A DNA stretch of 64,000 nt, taken from contig NZ_CP029190.1 of the NCBI RefSeq assembly GCF_008642295.1, positions 3,153,001-3,217,000 on the forward strand, given 5' to 3'. Below are positions 1 through 8,483 of the stretch, in pieces; the first letter of the stretch is position 1, and every line of letters starts with the position of its first letter. The stretch comes from Streptomyces venezuelae. GTDB lineage: Bacteria > Actinomycetota > Actinomycetes > Streptomycetales > Streptomycetaceae. The notes below the pieces were generated by a model that was given only the letters and a program-made list of their open reading frames with translations, made no database searches and was not told where the DNA came from. The position numbers and the translations under genes were made by a program.

Positions 1-506
1 ATCACCACCCTGATCAAGCAGGCGGCAAACTGAGGCAGGCACTCCACACGAGCACAGCGCTCGCAGGCTTGACCGGTCAAGCAGGTCCCAAGGCCCTCTG
101 CAACCGAGCCGCCCCGGCACCTTCCGCCAGGGCTGCTCGTTGACGAGGCACCACGCGAGTAACCGGCCATGGCGGTAAGCACTGTCTCCCGGCCGTCCAT
201 GGTCTTCACCACAGGCGCCTCGGCGTCCATCAGGCCGTTACCGCCGAGCGGCTGCACGCCAATGGCGGCCACTTCGGCCCATCTGAATCTTTTCCACTTG
301 AAGACCCCCCAATACCGGAGTCCTCTGGCGTCCACACTGACCCGCACGAATGGACCGACCAGGGTGACCCAGCCTCCCATTCCCAAGGTGACAACCACCG
401 TGAACTCGTTGCCTCGGAAGTCGGGGAGCGTCGAGACGCCGACCACCAGAACACCAAGGCCGACAGCCCACGTCACCCACTTCCACACCCCTGGCGTCAG
501 CTTCAC
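1..506 (-). CDS. PH-domain-like membrane protein, 3' end beyond window or frameshifted
   Basis: The frame opens at GTG (504-506) behind a good GGAGAGGGG ribosome site and stays open to base 1. The N-terminus has two hydrophobic stretches (WVTWAVGLGVLVVGV and a second around VVVTLGMGGWVTLVGPF), then VSVDARGLRYWGVFKWKRFRWAEVAAIGVQP and VVKTMDGRETVLTAMAGYSRG. This is the layout of small actinobacterial membrane proteins with a bacterial PH domain. After YSRG (near base 140) the reading becomes Cys/Gly/Ser-rich and unlike the family. The +1 frame instead gives VPRQRAALAEGAGAARLQRALGPA and a stop near base 72, closer to a normal family C-terminus, so a frameshift is possible. Function is unknown. 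Family assignment is moderately sure, the 3' end is not. Confidence 0.6.
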   Translation of the reverse strand, partial: MKLTPGVWKWVTWAVGLGVLVVGVSTLPDFRGNEFTVVVTLGMGGWVTLVGPFVRVSVDARGLRYWGVFKWKRFRWAEVAAIGVQPLGGNGLMDAEAPVVKTMDGRETVLTAMAGYSRGASSTSSPGGRCRGGSVAEGLGTCLTGQACERCARVECLPQFAACLIRVV

Positions 507-567
507 CGCAATCCCCTCTCCATCCCCACGCGGGCGCCGAGCCAGAGCTGGGGCTTCTGAACACCGG

Positions 568-598
568 CCCGGCCCGGCACGTCACGTGCCGGGCCGGG
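568..598 (-). terminator. Strong GC hairpin downstream of the lipoprotein gene
   Basis: Perfect 14-bp arms (cccggcccggcacg, 568-581; cgtgccgggccggg, 585-598) enclose a 3-base loop. The hairpin sits between the lipoprotein stop (693) and the start of the next minus-strand gene (506). There is no T tract, which is common for streptomycete terminators. Confidence 0.7.
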
Positions 599-692
599 TC
601 CGCTCATCTGACGGACCTGCGCGGTCCACCGCAAGACAACCCTCAGGGCCGCCGGCTTTCTCACCTTGCGCCGACCACTCGGACACCAGGGC

Positions 693-1226
693 TTAGGCGT
701 CGCAGCGCTTCGCGTCCGCCTTCATGAACTCGCTCCGATCCATGATTTTGTCGCCGCTGATTCCCGTGACCACCTCGCCCGCGTTCAGCGCCTGCAGTTT
801 CTCGACGGTGAAGACGACCCGACCTTCAAGGCTGGATCCCTTGACGGCTCCATCCAGATTGGCAACGTACTTGCCGGGACGACTGAGATCCCTCAGCGTC
901 GACTCATAGACATGCCAGCCTGAAGGAGTGCTGAACAACTCCACCTCCCCCGGCGAACCCGGACTGAGATTGCTGCTCACCGCCCACATTTCCAGTTCTC
1001 CTTCATCGTCGTCACGGATAACGGAGACTTGGTAGACGTCGAAGTCACGACATGGGGCTATCAGCAAACGCACAGTACCCGAATCTGTAGCTTCCACCGC
1101 CAACAGCGGCACGGGGGCGGGCGTGCAAGCCGTAACTCCCATCAGAGCCAAAGTGGCTACTGCTGCCGGAACCAGCCCCCTCCCAACTCCCCGAACCATG
1201 CCGGCCGTGACTCTCGCGCTATTCAT
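693..1226 (-). CDS. Putative lipoprotein, unknown function
   Basis: A 177-residue protein with a type II signal: basic N-terminus, hydrophobic core (LVPAAVATLALMGV) and lipobox MGVTAC with the lipidated Cys near residue 34. The mature part is a small beta-rich domain (RLLIAPCRDFDVYQVSVIRDD...EMWAVSS...GWHVYESTLRDL...GKYVANLDGAV). It reads like a secreted immunity or substrate-binding accessory, but I recognise no family. Its start overlaps the end of the truncated HExxH reading frame (stop at 1219) by 8 bases, so the two were probably co-transcribed and the lipoprotein may be the partner of the protein the IS element destroyed. Confidence 0.7.
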   Translation of the reverse strand: MNSARVTAGMVRGVGRGLVPAAVATLALMGVTACTPAPVPLLAVEATDSGTVRLLIAPCRDFDVYQVSVIRDDDEGELEMWAVSSNLSPGSPGEVELFSTPSGWHVYESTLRDLSRPGKYVANLDGAVKGSSLEGRVVFTVEKLQALNAGEVVTGISGDKIMDRSEFMKADAKRCDA

Positions 1227-1443
1227 AGCTGCCCCACCACAGGTTGGCCTCCATCTCGAACTTGTTTTTCTTCGCAGGATCCCCCCATGTCAAGAGTCCC
1301 GATTTCAGCGATTGAGCAGAATAGCTGGAGATGAAAATTTCACCTCTCGCATATCGCGCCCGCTGGCGGGAGTGAACAGCCTCGTGACGCTCGATGTCAG
1401 GACCGCGTTGCGCCGCCACCGCTGCCCCTGATTGGTTCGTCAT
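1219..1443 (-). pseudogene. C-terminal stub of a HExxH-bearing protein, truncated by the IS element
   Basis: The minus-strand frame runs out of the IS left end (1461) with no ribosome site and ends at 1219. The readable part, from an in-frame ATG at 1443, is 74 residues and contains RHEAVHSRQ (a HExxH zinc-type motif followed by Gln) and then FEMEANLWWGSYE. This His-Glu helix followed by a short aromatic C-terminus resembles C-terminal domains of secreted RHS/polymorphic-toxin-like or peptidase-like actinobacterial proteins. No matching N-terminal part is recognisable on the other side of the IS, so more than a simple insertion occurred. Assignment to a toxin or peptidase family is inference. 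Confidence 0.5.
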
Positions 1444-1461
1444 AGCTATACGACGCTTTGA

Positions 1462-1494
1462 GGGATTGTCCGGAAGTTTGTGTATGCCCCGGTG
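1462..1494 (+). repeat. IS left terminal inverted repeat
   Basis: Left end of the IS256-family element. It is about 25/33 identical to the reverse complement of 2866-2898; mismatches cluster at positions 10-15. Confidence 0.8.
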
Positions 1495-1507
1495 TGACCC
1501 GTAAGGC

Positions 1508-2836
1508 ATGAGACGTGGTCTCTGCCGGGAAGGATCACTGATAGGGATCAAGGACGACCGGCCCCGTGAAGACATCGTACGGACGGGGGCCGAGTTGGCT
1601 CGACTGGCGGAATCAGAACGTGACTTGGCCGGACAGCTCGTGGAGCGGGCCCGTGCCGAGGGCGTGAACCTGGTCGGGGAGAACGGGCTGCTCAAGGGGC
1701 TGGTGAAGCTGGTCCTGGAAGGCGCCCTGGAGGCCGAGATGGCCGACCACCTCGGCTACGAGAAGGGCGACCGGGCAGGCATCGGGTCGGGCAACTCCCG
1801 CAATGGCACGAGTCGCAAGCGGATCCTGACGGACGTGGGGGCGGTCGAGCTGGACATCCCGCGTGACCGGGCCGGCACGTTCACCCCGCAGGTCGTGCCC
1901 AAGCACACCAGGCGGGTGGAGGGCTTCGACGAGGCCATCCTCTCCCTCTACGCGAAAGGCCTGACCACCGGCGAGATCCAGGCCCACCTCGCGGAGATCT
2001 ACGATGTGGACGTCTCCCGGGAGACGATCTCCAAGGCCACCGACAAGATCAGTGCCGAGCTGGATGCCTGGCGCCAGCGGCCGCTGGACCGTGTCTACGC
2101 CGTCGTCATGATCGACGCGATCGTCCTGAAGATCCGTGACGGGGCGGTCGCCAACCGGCCCGTCTACATCGCGGTGGGGATCAACCTCGAAGGCGAGCGA
2201 GACATCCTGGGCATGTGGGTCGGCACCGGTGGCGAGGGTGCCAAGACCTGGATGGCCTGGCTCTCGGAACTCAGGAACCGCGGGGTCCAGGACGTCCTGA
2301 TCGCCTGCTGCGACGGCCTCAAGGGCCTGCCCGACTCCATCGCTGCGATCTGGCCCCTCGCGGACATCCAGCTGTGTGTGGTCCACATGGTCCGCAACAG
2401 CCTCAAGTACGCGTCCACCAAACACTGGTCCCAGATCGCCAAGGAACTCCGCCAGGTCTACACCGCCGCCACCGCGGACGCGGCCGAGGCCAGGTTCGCG
2501 GAGTTCGAGGCCGAGTGGGGCGCCCGCTACCCGGCCCTGGTCGCGGTCTGGCGCCGTAGCTGGGAACACTTCGTGATGTTCCTGCGGTTCCCGCCCGAGA
2601 TCCGAAAGATTGTCTACACGACGAACATGATCGAGTCCCTGAACTCCCGCTTCCGCCAGGCCACCCGCCGCCGCGGACACTTCCCGAACGAGGAAGCGGC
2701 ACTGAAGGTCCTCTACCTCGTCATCCGGGACCGCCAGCCCAACCGGCGCAACCCCACCGGCCGGACCCACAACTGGAAGGAAGCCATCAACACCCTCGCC
2801 GGCTACTACGGCGACCGCGTCACAGACAACCAGTAG
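1508..2836 (+). CDS. IS256-family (Mutator-type) transposase
   Basis: A 442-residue DDE transposase, slightly longer than the usual ~400-residue family length, so the true start may be a little downstream. Family hallmarks are LVKLVLEGALEAEMADHLGY (64-84), the GNSRNG patch (95-100), LDIPRDRAGTF (115-124), and YAKGLTTGEIQAHL (148-161). The likely acid triad is D203 (MIDAIVLK), D269 (CCDGLKG) and E376 (NMIESLNSRFRQATRRRG). The frame is intact, so the element may still be active. It interrupts a minus-strand gene of which only the 1219-1443 stub remains. Confidence 0.95.
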   Translation: MRRGLCREGSLIGIKDDRPREDIVRTGAELARLAESERDLAGQLVERARAEGVNLVGENGLLKGLVKLVLEGALEAEMADHLGYEKGDRAGIGSGNSRNGTSRKRILTDVGAVELDIPRDRAGTFTPQVVPKHTRRVEGFDEAILSLYAKGLTTGEIQAHLAEIYDVDVSRETISKATDKISAELDAWRQRPLDRVYAVVMIDAIVLKIRDGAVANRPVYIAVGINLEGERDILGMWVGTGGEGAKTWMAWLSELRNRGVQDVLIACCDGLKGLPDSIAAIWPLADIQLCVVHMVRNSLKYASTKHWSQIAKELRQVYTAATADAAEARFAEFEAEWGARYPALVAVWRRSWEHFVMFLRFPPEIRKIVYTTNMIESLNSRFRQATRRRGHFPNEEAALKVLYLVIRDRQPNRRNPTGRTHNWKEAINTLAGYYGDRVTDNQ

Positions 2837-2865
2837 TAACCCACGAACCAGCGGAAAGACGTCAG

Positions 2866-2898
2866 CACCAGGGCTTACACAAAGAAACTGACACTCCC
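2866..2898 (-). repeat. IS right terminal inverted repeat
   Basis: Right end of the IS256-family element, 30 bases after the transposase stop; pairs with 1462-1494. Confidence 0.8.
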
Positions 2899-2962
2899 GC
2901 GGATTGCGGCGTCGTGGTGGCTCGGATCGACGAGCGGAGCAGCCGGTCCACTGCGGACATGC

Positions 2963-2995
2963 CTCAGTCCCCAGGCGCCCGACCTGGGGACTGAG
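2963..2995 (-). terminator. Terminator hairpin after the DUF3515 gene
   Basis: Perfect 13-bp arms ctcagtccccagg (2963-2975) and cctggggactgag (2983-2995) with a 7-base loop, 130 bases after the DUF3515 stop. The rest of 2899-3127 holds no convincing gene. Confidence 0.75.
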
Positions 2996-3127
2996 TCTCG
3001 GTCGAGCCACCGGCCTTGTTTGCCAGGACGCCGGCTTCGAATCACTGGCGGGCGCCGAGGTCGACGTCGATGCCGGGCCGGCTCTGACTTTGCCGACTGG
3101 CGTGGCTTCCTTGGCGCCCACTGGACG

Positions 3128-3631
3128 TCAGGTATCGCCCAGTCCAATGCACTTGGACCGCTGGGGTATAGCCCGCACGCTCCGGTCGATGGCGATCAGA
3201 GCGTCGCCCGCCGACTGGTTCGACTGGGCGAAAGCTATCTCGACTGCGGGGACGCGTCCGTATGTGGTGAGGACGCGTACGCCCTCACGCTCGGCGCGTT
3301 CCTCATCGAGGACCCAGTCGGTGCCGTTCACATTCATGCATGTGTTGATGGTCGGGGCGAGGGGCTCGACACCGCAGCGCAGCACGATGGAGCCGTCCCC
3401 CCATCCGGCGACCCCGGCTCCCTTCAGCGAGTCGCGCTTCATGCCCATCAGTTCGGCGGGAAGTCCGTCCACCACCCGCGTGCAGTGGGTGTCCTGGGCG
3501 AAGGGGCCGGACTCCACCGTGTACTCCGGACCGGAAAGTGTGTACACGGCAATGGCTACAAGCGCGACTCCGGTTGCCGTCAAGGCGACGAGCGGCGCCT
3601 TCCGCTTGATTCGTGCCACTTCATTCTCCAC
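3128..3631 (-). CDS. DUF3515 family membrane-anchored protein
   Basis: A 167-residue protein with a short basic cytoplasmic N-terminus (RIKRK), one membrane segment (about 12-32) and an extracytoplasmic domain. DUF3515 signatures are present: CTRVVDGLPAELMGMKRDS, GVAGWGDGSIVLRCGVEP, VNGTDWVLDEE and VRVLTTYGRVPAVEIAF. Three Cys in the outer domain may form disulfides. The role of the family is unknown. The gene has its own upstream region (3632-3916) and a downstream hairpin, so it is probably monocistronic. Confidence 0.85.
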   Translation of the reverse strand: MENEVARIKRKAPLVALTATGVALVAIAVYTLSGPEYTVESGPFAQDTHCTRVVDGLPAELMGMKRDSLKGAGVAGWGDGSIVLRCGVEPLAPTINTCMNVNGTDWVLDEERAEREGVRVLTTYGRVPAVEIAFAQSNQSAGDALIAIDRSVRAIPQRSKCIGLGDT

Positions 3632-3916
3632 CTAGCCGACCACACGCGCCGGGGGGCGCACCTGATCATCTTACCCACTCGGTCACAGCTGCCCCTTTTC
3701 GGACAGCCTTGCTCCTAAACCGGCTGAAACCGATTGGATCGGGCGATACCGCAGGGCGAAATGATCTCGAGTGTGCGACCGTCTCGTGGCAAGCGGCTGT
3801 TACAGGACAGCTCAGCCCGCATTCATTCGTCGCCTCATTTCAGTTCTCGCAAAAGTGCCCCGGCGCTGCCTCCTGACACTGTGTGCACTGCAAGGCCAGA
3901 GGCAAGGATTGACCCT
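3632..3916. other. Divergent intergenic region
   Basis: This lies between the DUF3515 gene (minus) and the lectin gene (plus). It must carry both promoters and is noticeably less GC-rich than its surroundings. I see no clear repeat or gene in it. Confidence 0.4.
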
Positions 3917-4423
3917 GTGAACGTCCGCTTCAAATACGGAGCCACGACCGTCGCTGCATTCGGATTGGTGATGGCGCTACCCAATGTCAGTTTCGCAGCC
4001 AACCCGGACACCCTCGTGCAGAACTCGAGCCTGTGGGGCAAACTGAAGTGCCTCGAGATCGAGAACTCCAGCAGCAGCAACGGCGCTCGCGCGCAAATAT
4101 GGGACTGCAACGGCCAGCCTGGAGCAGTCTGGCGATTCAACAGGAACAGCGACGGCAGCTACTACGTCGTGAACAACAAGAGCGGTAAATGTCTGGAAAT
4201 TGCCGACTCCCGCAAGGACAACGGCGCACCGGCCCAGCAGTGGGCCTGTGCGGGAATCGCCACACAGCGGTGGTTCTTCCAATTCGGGCATATCGTCAAC
4301 GCCAACAGCGGCAAGCTCCTTGAGACCAACAATGGCAGTTCTGCCAATGGCGCCCGTGTCCAGCAGTGGTCCCAGGCCCCCAATGACCCGCTCTACCAGC
4401 AGTGGAGCTTCGGCACCGGTTGA
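3917..4423 (+). CDS. Secreted ricin-type beta-trefoil lectin
   Basis: The GTG at 3917 (after caaggatt) gives 168 residues beginning with a Sec signal (RFKYGATTVAAFGLVMALPNVSFA, cleavage after SFA-AN). The mature protein is one RICIN-type trefoil. Its three repeats are CLEIENSSSSNGARAQIWDC, KCLEIADSRKDNGAPAQQWAC and LLETNNGSSANGARVQQWS, each with the family's Q-x-W and N-G-A signature. It probably binds carbohydrate outside the cell and carries no catalytic domain. Upstream in-frame codons exist, but only this start gives a signal peptide. Base composition is lower in GC than neighbouring genes, suggesting acquisition. Confidence 0.85.
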   Translation: MNVRFKYGATTVAAFGLVMALPNVSFAANPDTLVQNSSLWGKLKCLEIENSSSSNGARAQIWDCNGQPGAVWRFNRNSDGSYYVVNNKSGKCLEIADSRKDNGAPAQQWACAGIATQRWFFQFGHIVNANSGKLLETNNGSSANGARVQQWSQAPNDPLYQQWSFGTG

Positions 4424-4431
4424 TCGGTGCC
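4412..4431 (+). terminator. Small hairpin over the lectin stop codon
   Basis: ggcaccg (4412-4418), a 6-base loop containing the tga stop, and cggtgcc (4425-4431). Only seven base pairs, so it is weak evidence for termination. Confidence 0.4.
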
Positions 4432-4926
4432 TCAATAGGGGCCTGCGAAACTCTCTATCGGCTACCGGGGCCCCTCCGTCCTCTGTGCCCTTCGTGTCGG
4501 CACGGCGACGGGAAGTCTTCCCCGAGGGCGTTGCGCTCCTGACCGCCGGCCGTACCGTGGGCCGGCTCCCAGACGGGCCGGTCGAACGCTCGTGAGCTGG
4601 GTCCGCTTCAGGAGAGGGTGAGGCGGCAGCCGCGCTGTGAGCATCCTTCAACCGCTGCGGCTACGCGTGGGTGAACAACTCGATCACCCGAGCACTCAAC
4701 CCCCTCAGCTGCTCCTGACCTCGCCCTGAGAGGTACCTCCACGATCACAGTCGTACCCCTGCCTCGGAGCCCTCACGAGCAACATTTGCCCGTACGTCCC
4801 ACACAGCACCCGCTACACTGGCCGCGATGAGACGCCCCTCGGGGAAGATCGCTAGTCTGTCCGAAGCATGTCAGGCCAGGCGCGTCTGCGCCGTGCGGTT
4901 CTAGACACGCTTGTAGACAGATCCCC
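4432..4926. other. Gene-free stretch before the tRNA
   Basis: About 500 bases without a convincing coding frame. It should hold the tRNA promoter; tagaca at 4914-4919 and tacact near 4811 resemble -10 boxes, but neither has a well-placed -35 partner. Confidence 0.35.
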
Positions 4927-4999
4927 GCCTTCGTAGCTCAGGGGATAGAGCACGGCTCTCCTAAAGCCGGTGTCGCAGGTTCGAATCCTGCCGGGGGCA
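4927..4999 (+). tRNA. tRNA-Arg (anticodon CCU)
   Basis: A 73-base cloverleaf: acceptor gccttcg/cgggggc with two G-U pairs, D arm gctcaggggatagagc, anticodon stem cggct/agccg around loop CTCCTAA (anticodon CCT), T arm gcagg-ttcgaat-cctgc and discriminator A. The terminal CCA is not encoded. It would read the rare AGG codon. It is followed at once by a strong terminator. Confidence 0.95.
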
Positions 5000-5005
5000 C
5001 AAGCG

Positions 5006-5041
5006 CGAAGACCCCCAGCCGATCACGGCTGGGGGTCTTCG
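5006..5041. terminator. Bidirectional terminator between tRNA-Arg and GH15 gene
   Basis: Perfect 16-bp arms (cgaagacccccagccg, 5006-5021; its complement, 5026-5041) with loop atca. It lies between the tRNA (plus) and the stop of the minus-strand GH15 gene (5052), so it can serve both. Confidence 0.9.
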
Positions 5042-5051
5042 GCGTCTGGGG

Positions 5052-6929
5052 CTAGTCCCGTCCCAGGCTGTACCTGAGGCCGGTGCCCGGGGTCGGGCGG
5101 GTTTCCGCCTTGTCCAGTTGTTCGTCCAGGGCCATGGCCGCCGCGATCAGGGCCAGGTGCGTGAAGGCCTGGGGGAAGTTGCCCAGCTGTTCGCCCGAGG
5201 GGCCGATCTCCTCGGCGAACAGGCCGACGTGGTTGGCGTAGGTGAGCATCTTGTCGAAGGCGTACCGGGCCTGGTGGAGCCTGCCGGACCGGGCCAGGGC
5301 CTCGACGTACAGGAAGCTGCACAGGGTGAAGGTGCCCTCCGAGCCGCGCAGGCCGTCGGGGGAGGCCGCGGGGTCGTAGCGGTAGACCAGGCTGTCGCTG
5401 ACCAGCTCCCGGTCCATGGCGTCGAGGGTGCTGAGCCAGTCCGGGTCCCGCGGGGAGATGAAGCCGACCCGGGGCATCAGCAGCAGGGACGCGTCCAGGA
5501 CGTGGGTGTCGTAGTGCTGGACGAAGGCCCGCCGCTCCTCGTTCCAGCCGCGTTCGACGATCTGCCGGAACACCGTGTCCCTCACCGCGGTCCAGCGGGC
5601 GAGGTCGGCGGGGCGGGAGTGGGCGGTCGCCAGACGGACACCGGCGTCCAGGGCGACCCAGGTCATCAGCCGGCTGTAGGTGAAGTTCTGGCGGCCTCCG
5701 CGGGTTTCCCAGATGCCTTCGTCGGGGCGGTCCCAGTTGCCGGCCAGCCAGTCCAGTACGTCGCTGATGGCCTTCCAGCCGCGGATGGCGCCCATGTCGT
5801 CGGCCACCATGAGGGCGTCGGCCGCCTCGCCGTAGATGTCGAGCTGGAGCTGGTCGGCTGCCGCGTTGCCCGCCCGTACGGGTCTGGAGCCCTGGTAGCC
5901 CTCCAGGTGGTCGAGGGTCTCCTCGTGCAGGTACGGGTCCCCGTCCACCCGGTACATGATCTGCAGGGGGTCGCCCGAGGCGGTCGCACCCGCCTCGATA
6001 CGGTCGCGCAGCCAGCGCCGGAAGGCGTGGGCCTCCTCCTCGAAGCCCAGGTCGATCAGGGCCCGGACCGACAGTGAGGCGTCGCGGACCCAGGTGTACC
6101 GGTAGTCCCAGTTGCGTTCGCCGCCGATCTGCTCGGGCAGACCCATGGTCGCCGCGGCGATCGGCGCCCCGGTGGGGGCGTAGGTGAGGAGTTTGAGGGT
6201 GATCGCCGAGCGGTTGACCATGTCCCGCCAGCGGCCCCGGTAGGTGGACGAGCGCATCCAGGAGTGCCAGAACGTACGGCATGCCTCCAGCTCGTCGGCG
6301 ATGCCGGCCAGGGAGGGCAGGTCCGGGGCCGGGGCGCCGCTCGCGGTGCCGGTCAGGACGAGGGCGGCCACGTCGCCGGCCGCGAGGGTGAAGTGGGCCG
6401 TGACGTCGTCGCCGTCGGTACGGAGCGTGACGCGGTCGGTGGCCTGGAGGTGCAGGTCGGTCCCCGGGCCGTGGAAGACCGCCGTGTGGTCGTCGGGCCG
6501 GGTGAGGGAGTGGCCGGCGCGCGCGTAGTCGAAGCGCGGGCGGCAGCTGAAGTCGAAGGCCAGGCTGCCCCGGACCACCCGGGCGACCCTGATCAGGCGG
6601 TGCCGGTCCGAGGGGACCCTGCCCTCGATCGGTGCCATGAAGTCGGCGACCTCGCCGACGCCACCGGGGGCCAGGAAGCGGTTGACCAGGACTGCGGTGT
6701 CGGAGAGGTACAGCTGGCGGACCGTGGCACCGCTGTCCTCCGGAAGCTCCGCGGCGAGCCGGCAGTGGCCGCCCCGCTCACGGTCCAGGAGCGAGCCGAA
6801 GATGCTGGGGGAATCGAAGCGGGGCGTGCACCACCAGTCGATGGTTCCGCCGGAGGACACCAACGCGGCCGTCTGAAGATCGCCGACCATGCCGTGCTCG
6901 GCGATGGGCGGATATCGGTTCAGGTTCAC
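5052..6929 (-). CDS. GH15 family glycoside hydrolase (glucoamylase/trehalase-like)
   Basis: A 625-residue protein starting at GTG 6929, five bases after GGAGG. The N-terminal beta-sandwich begins PPIAEHGMVGDLQTAALVSSGGTIDWWCTPRFDSPSIFG. The (alpha/alpha)6 catalytic barrel includes GGERNWDYRYTWVRDASLSVRALIDLGF and RLMTWVALDAGVRLA. This is the standard length and order of the bacterial GH15 group, whose characterised members include glucoamylases and mycobacterial-type trehalases. There is no signal peptide, so it is cytoplasmic and probably acts on trehalose or maltodextrins. It stands alone between the terminator and the 7-13 kb operon. Substrate is not determinable from sequence. Confidence 0.9.
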   Translation of the reverse strand: MNLNRYPPIAEHGMVGDLQTAALVSSGGTIDWWCTPRFDSPSIFGSLLDRERGGHCRLAAELPEDSGATVRQLYLSDTAVLVNRFLAPGGVGEVADFMAPIEGRVPSDRHRLIRVARVVRGSLAFDFSCRPRFDYARAGHSLTRPDDHTAVFHGPGTDLHLQATDRVTLRTDGDDVTAHFTLAAGDVAALVLTGTASGAPAPDLPSLAGIADELEACRTFWHSWMRSSTYRGRWRDMVNRSAITLKLLTYAPTGAPIAAATMGLPEQIGGERNWDYRYTWVRDASLSVRALIDLGFEEEAHAFRRWLRDRIEAGATASGDPLQIMYRVDGDPYLHEETLDHLEGYQGSRPVRAGNAAADQLQLDIYGEAADALMVADDMGAIRGWKAISDVLDWLAGNWDRPDEGIWETRGGRQNFTYSRLMTWVALDAGVRLATAHSRPADLARWTAVRDTVFRQIVERGWNEERRAFVQHYDTHVLDASLLLMPRVGFISPRDPDWLSTLDAMDRELVSDSLVYRYDPAASPDGLRGSEGTFTLCSFLYVEALARSGRLHQARYAFDKMLTYANHVGLFAEEIGPSGEQLGNFPQAFTHLALIAAAMALDEQLDKAETRPTPGTGLRYSLGRD

Positions 6930-7070
6930 GTGACCTCCTTCCCCACGCTCACAGGGTGCGCCGGACGGCCGGTCGGCGCATGCGGAGTGGACCGACCCCC
7001 GGCCTGCCTGCGCAACTGGCTGCTCGGCCGGGGGTCCCCATCGGGTGGGTTACGGGTTACGGGTCACCGG

Positions 7071-8483
7071 TTACGGGTTGCGGAGGCGGGCCGCGCGGGC
7101 GTCGAGTTCCGTGCGGAACGCCTGGGCGCGTTCCGACTGGGCCAGCCGGTAGGTGTGCTCCACCGCGTCCATGCCGTTCGCCGCCTCCTGGGCCGAGCGG
7201 TGGCGCCGGGCCTCGTGTTCCGCGGCCTCGCAGGCGTGGCGGACCTGGAGTTCCTCCGCGTGCCGGCGGCGGCCGGCCTCCAGGCGGCCGGTGAGGGCCC
7301 GGTCGTAGCTGGTGGGACCGCTCATCAGCTTCGCCAGCACCGGCATCGCGTCCACCGTCAGCAGCAGGATGTGCAGCAGGACGGCGACGAACCCGGCGTA
7401 CCAGTCCGACCAGGCCACCGTGCCCAGCGCGTGTGCGCTGGTCAGCAGGCCGTCGTCGTCCAGGGACTGCTCGTGGCTGCGGGTCCGCTCGTCGATGGCC
7501 TTGACCAGCGCGGGGCGGTAGGTTTCGCCGGCCGTGGCCTCCTGGGCGGTCAGGTCCCGGCCCTTCTGGATGAGCGCCGCAAGGTCTTTCTGGTGCTGGT
7601 CGGCCTGGCTCGTCTCGCTGTAGGCCGTGGCGTCCTTGCGCGCCCGCTTGCAGGTCTCGGTGACGTCCCGGCCGCCGTTCTTCCAGACGTACTTCTTCTG
7701 GTAGTCGCATTCGCGCTGCTCGGCGGCCATCTTCTCGGAGAGGGTCTTGTCGATGGCCGCCACCTGGGCCTGGCGCTCCTTGACCTCCGCCGCGTTACGG
7801 GCGATCTGCTCGCGCAGTGCGCCCGGCGAGCCGGGTACGTTCAGCTGGAACCCGGCGCAGTCCGGCCGGCCCGCGGTCGCCGTGCCGTCAACCGGGTTGC
7901 AGGCCATCAGACTGCCCCGGTAGGCCTCCACGTCCCGCTTGTGGCCGACGCTGATCTCCTGGCGTATCTCCTTGTCGAAGATCTGGAACAGCAGCGGCTC
8001 GGCGATGGCCAGGCCCAGCAGCACGGACAGGAACAGCCGCGGCAGCAGGGCCCGCAGCCGGCCCTTGGCGGGGATGCCGTGGGTGCTCGACACCAGCCAG
8101 CTGTCCAGGGCCAGCACCACCCAGAACCAGATCGCCGCCACCACCAGCGCCACCGCGAGCGGCAGTTCGTCCCGGATGGTGGCGATGGCCAGGGCCATCG
8201 AGGCGCCGCCCAGCAGCGCCGTGTTCAGGACGATGGCCCCGTACCAGGTGTAGCGGGCGCGTTCCTCCGGAACCCAGTCGAGGACGTCCTCGCGGACCCC
8301 GATCAGCCGGCGGAGGTACACCGCCGGCGGCGGCCGGCGGCGCCCGCGCGCCCTTCCCCGCGGCGCCTCGGGGGCCGGGCCGGGGGCCGGTGCCGGCAGC
8401 CACGGGAAGTCCGCCTCCTCGCCGGCGCGCCCGGACGGGCGGGCCGGTGCGTCAGCCGACACCTTCCTCCCTCCCCGCTTCAC
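7071..8483 (-). CDS. DUF4407 membrane protein, last gene of the cyclase/NTPase operon
   Basis: 470 residues from GTG 8483. An alternative GTG at 8462, overlapping the upstream stop, also has a ribosome site (GGGAGG). Cytoplasmic N-terminus; ERARYTWYGAIVLNTALLGGASMALAIATI and ELPLAVALVVAAIWFWVVLALDSWLVSS form the DUF4407 opening pair. A third segment (LFLSVLLGLAIAEPLLFQIF) precedes a ~200-residue charged helical region with five or so Cys. A fourth segment (WYAGFVAVLLHILLLTVDAMPVLAKLM) is followed by a helical tail. The family is a four-TM protein of unknown function. Its place downstream of an SPFH-like gene, with overlapping frames, suggests a membrane-platform role in the same system. Confidence 0.85.
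   Translation of the reverse strand: MKRGGRKVSADAPARPSGRAGEEADFPWLPAPAPGPAPEAPRGRARGRRRPPPAVYLRRLIGVREDVLDWVPEERARYTWYGAIVLNTALLGGASMALAIATIRDELPLAVALVVAAIWFWVVLALDSWLVSSTHGIPAKGRLRALLPRLFLSVLLGLAIAEPLLFQIFDKEIRQEISVGHKRDVEAYRGSLMACNPVDGTATAGRPDCAGFQLNVPGSPGALREQIARNAAEVKERQAQVAAIDKTLSEKMAAEQRECDYQKKYVWKNGGRDVTETCKRARKDATAYSETSQADQHQKDLAALIQKGRDLTAQEATAGETYRPALVKAIDERTRSHEQSLDDDGLLTSAHALGTVAWSDWYAGFVAVLLHILLLTVDAMPVLAKLMSGPTSYDRALTGRLEAGRRRHAEELQVRHACEAAEHEARRHRSAQEAANGMDAVEHTYRLAQSERAQAFRTELDARAARLRNP

Larger units (their letters stand above)
1462..2898 (+). mobile_element. IS256-family insertion sequence (1437 bp)
   Basis: The element is bounded by imperfect terminal inverted repeats and encodes a single Mutator-type transposase. 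The ends read gggattgtc... at 1462 and, on the other strand from 2898, gggagtgtc.... About 25 of the first 33 positions match, including the shared block ttTGTGTA and GCCC-GGTG. The 8-9 bases outside each end (cgctttga left, gcggattg right) do not match, so the target-site duplication expected for IS256 elements is missing. That suggests an adjacent deletion or recombination between copies. Confidence 0.9.

Noticed and set aside
1613..3121. Minus-strand frame through the transposase
   Set aside because: Antisense to an intact IS256-family transposase; no recognisable product.
4927..4999. tRNA-Arg as integration site of an island
   Set aside because: No integrase and no second copy of the tRNA 3' end is visible in the window.
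7040..7080. gggttac repeats near the DUF4407 stop
   Set aside because: Four short copies only, without spacing regularity of a CRISPR, iteron or operator; treated as chance.
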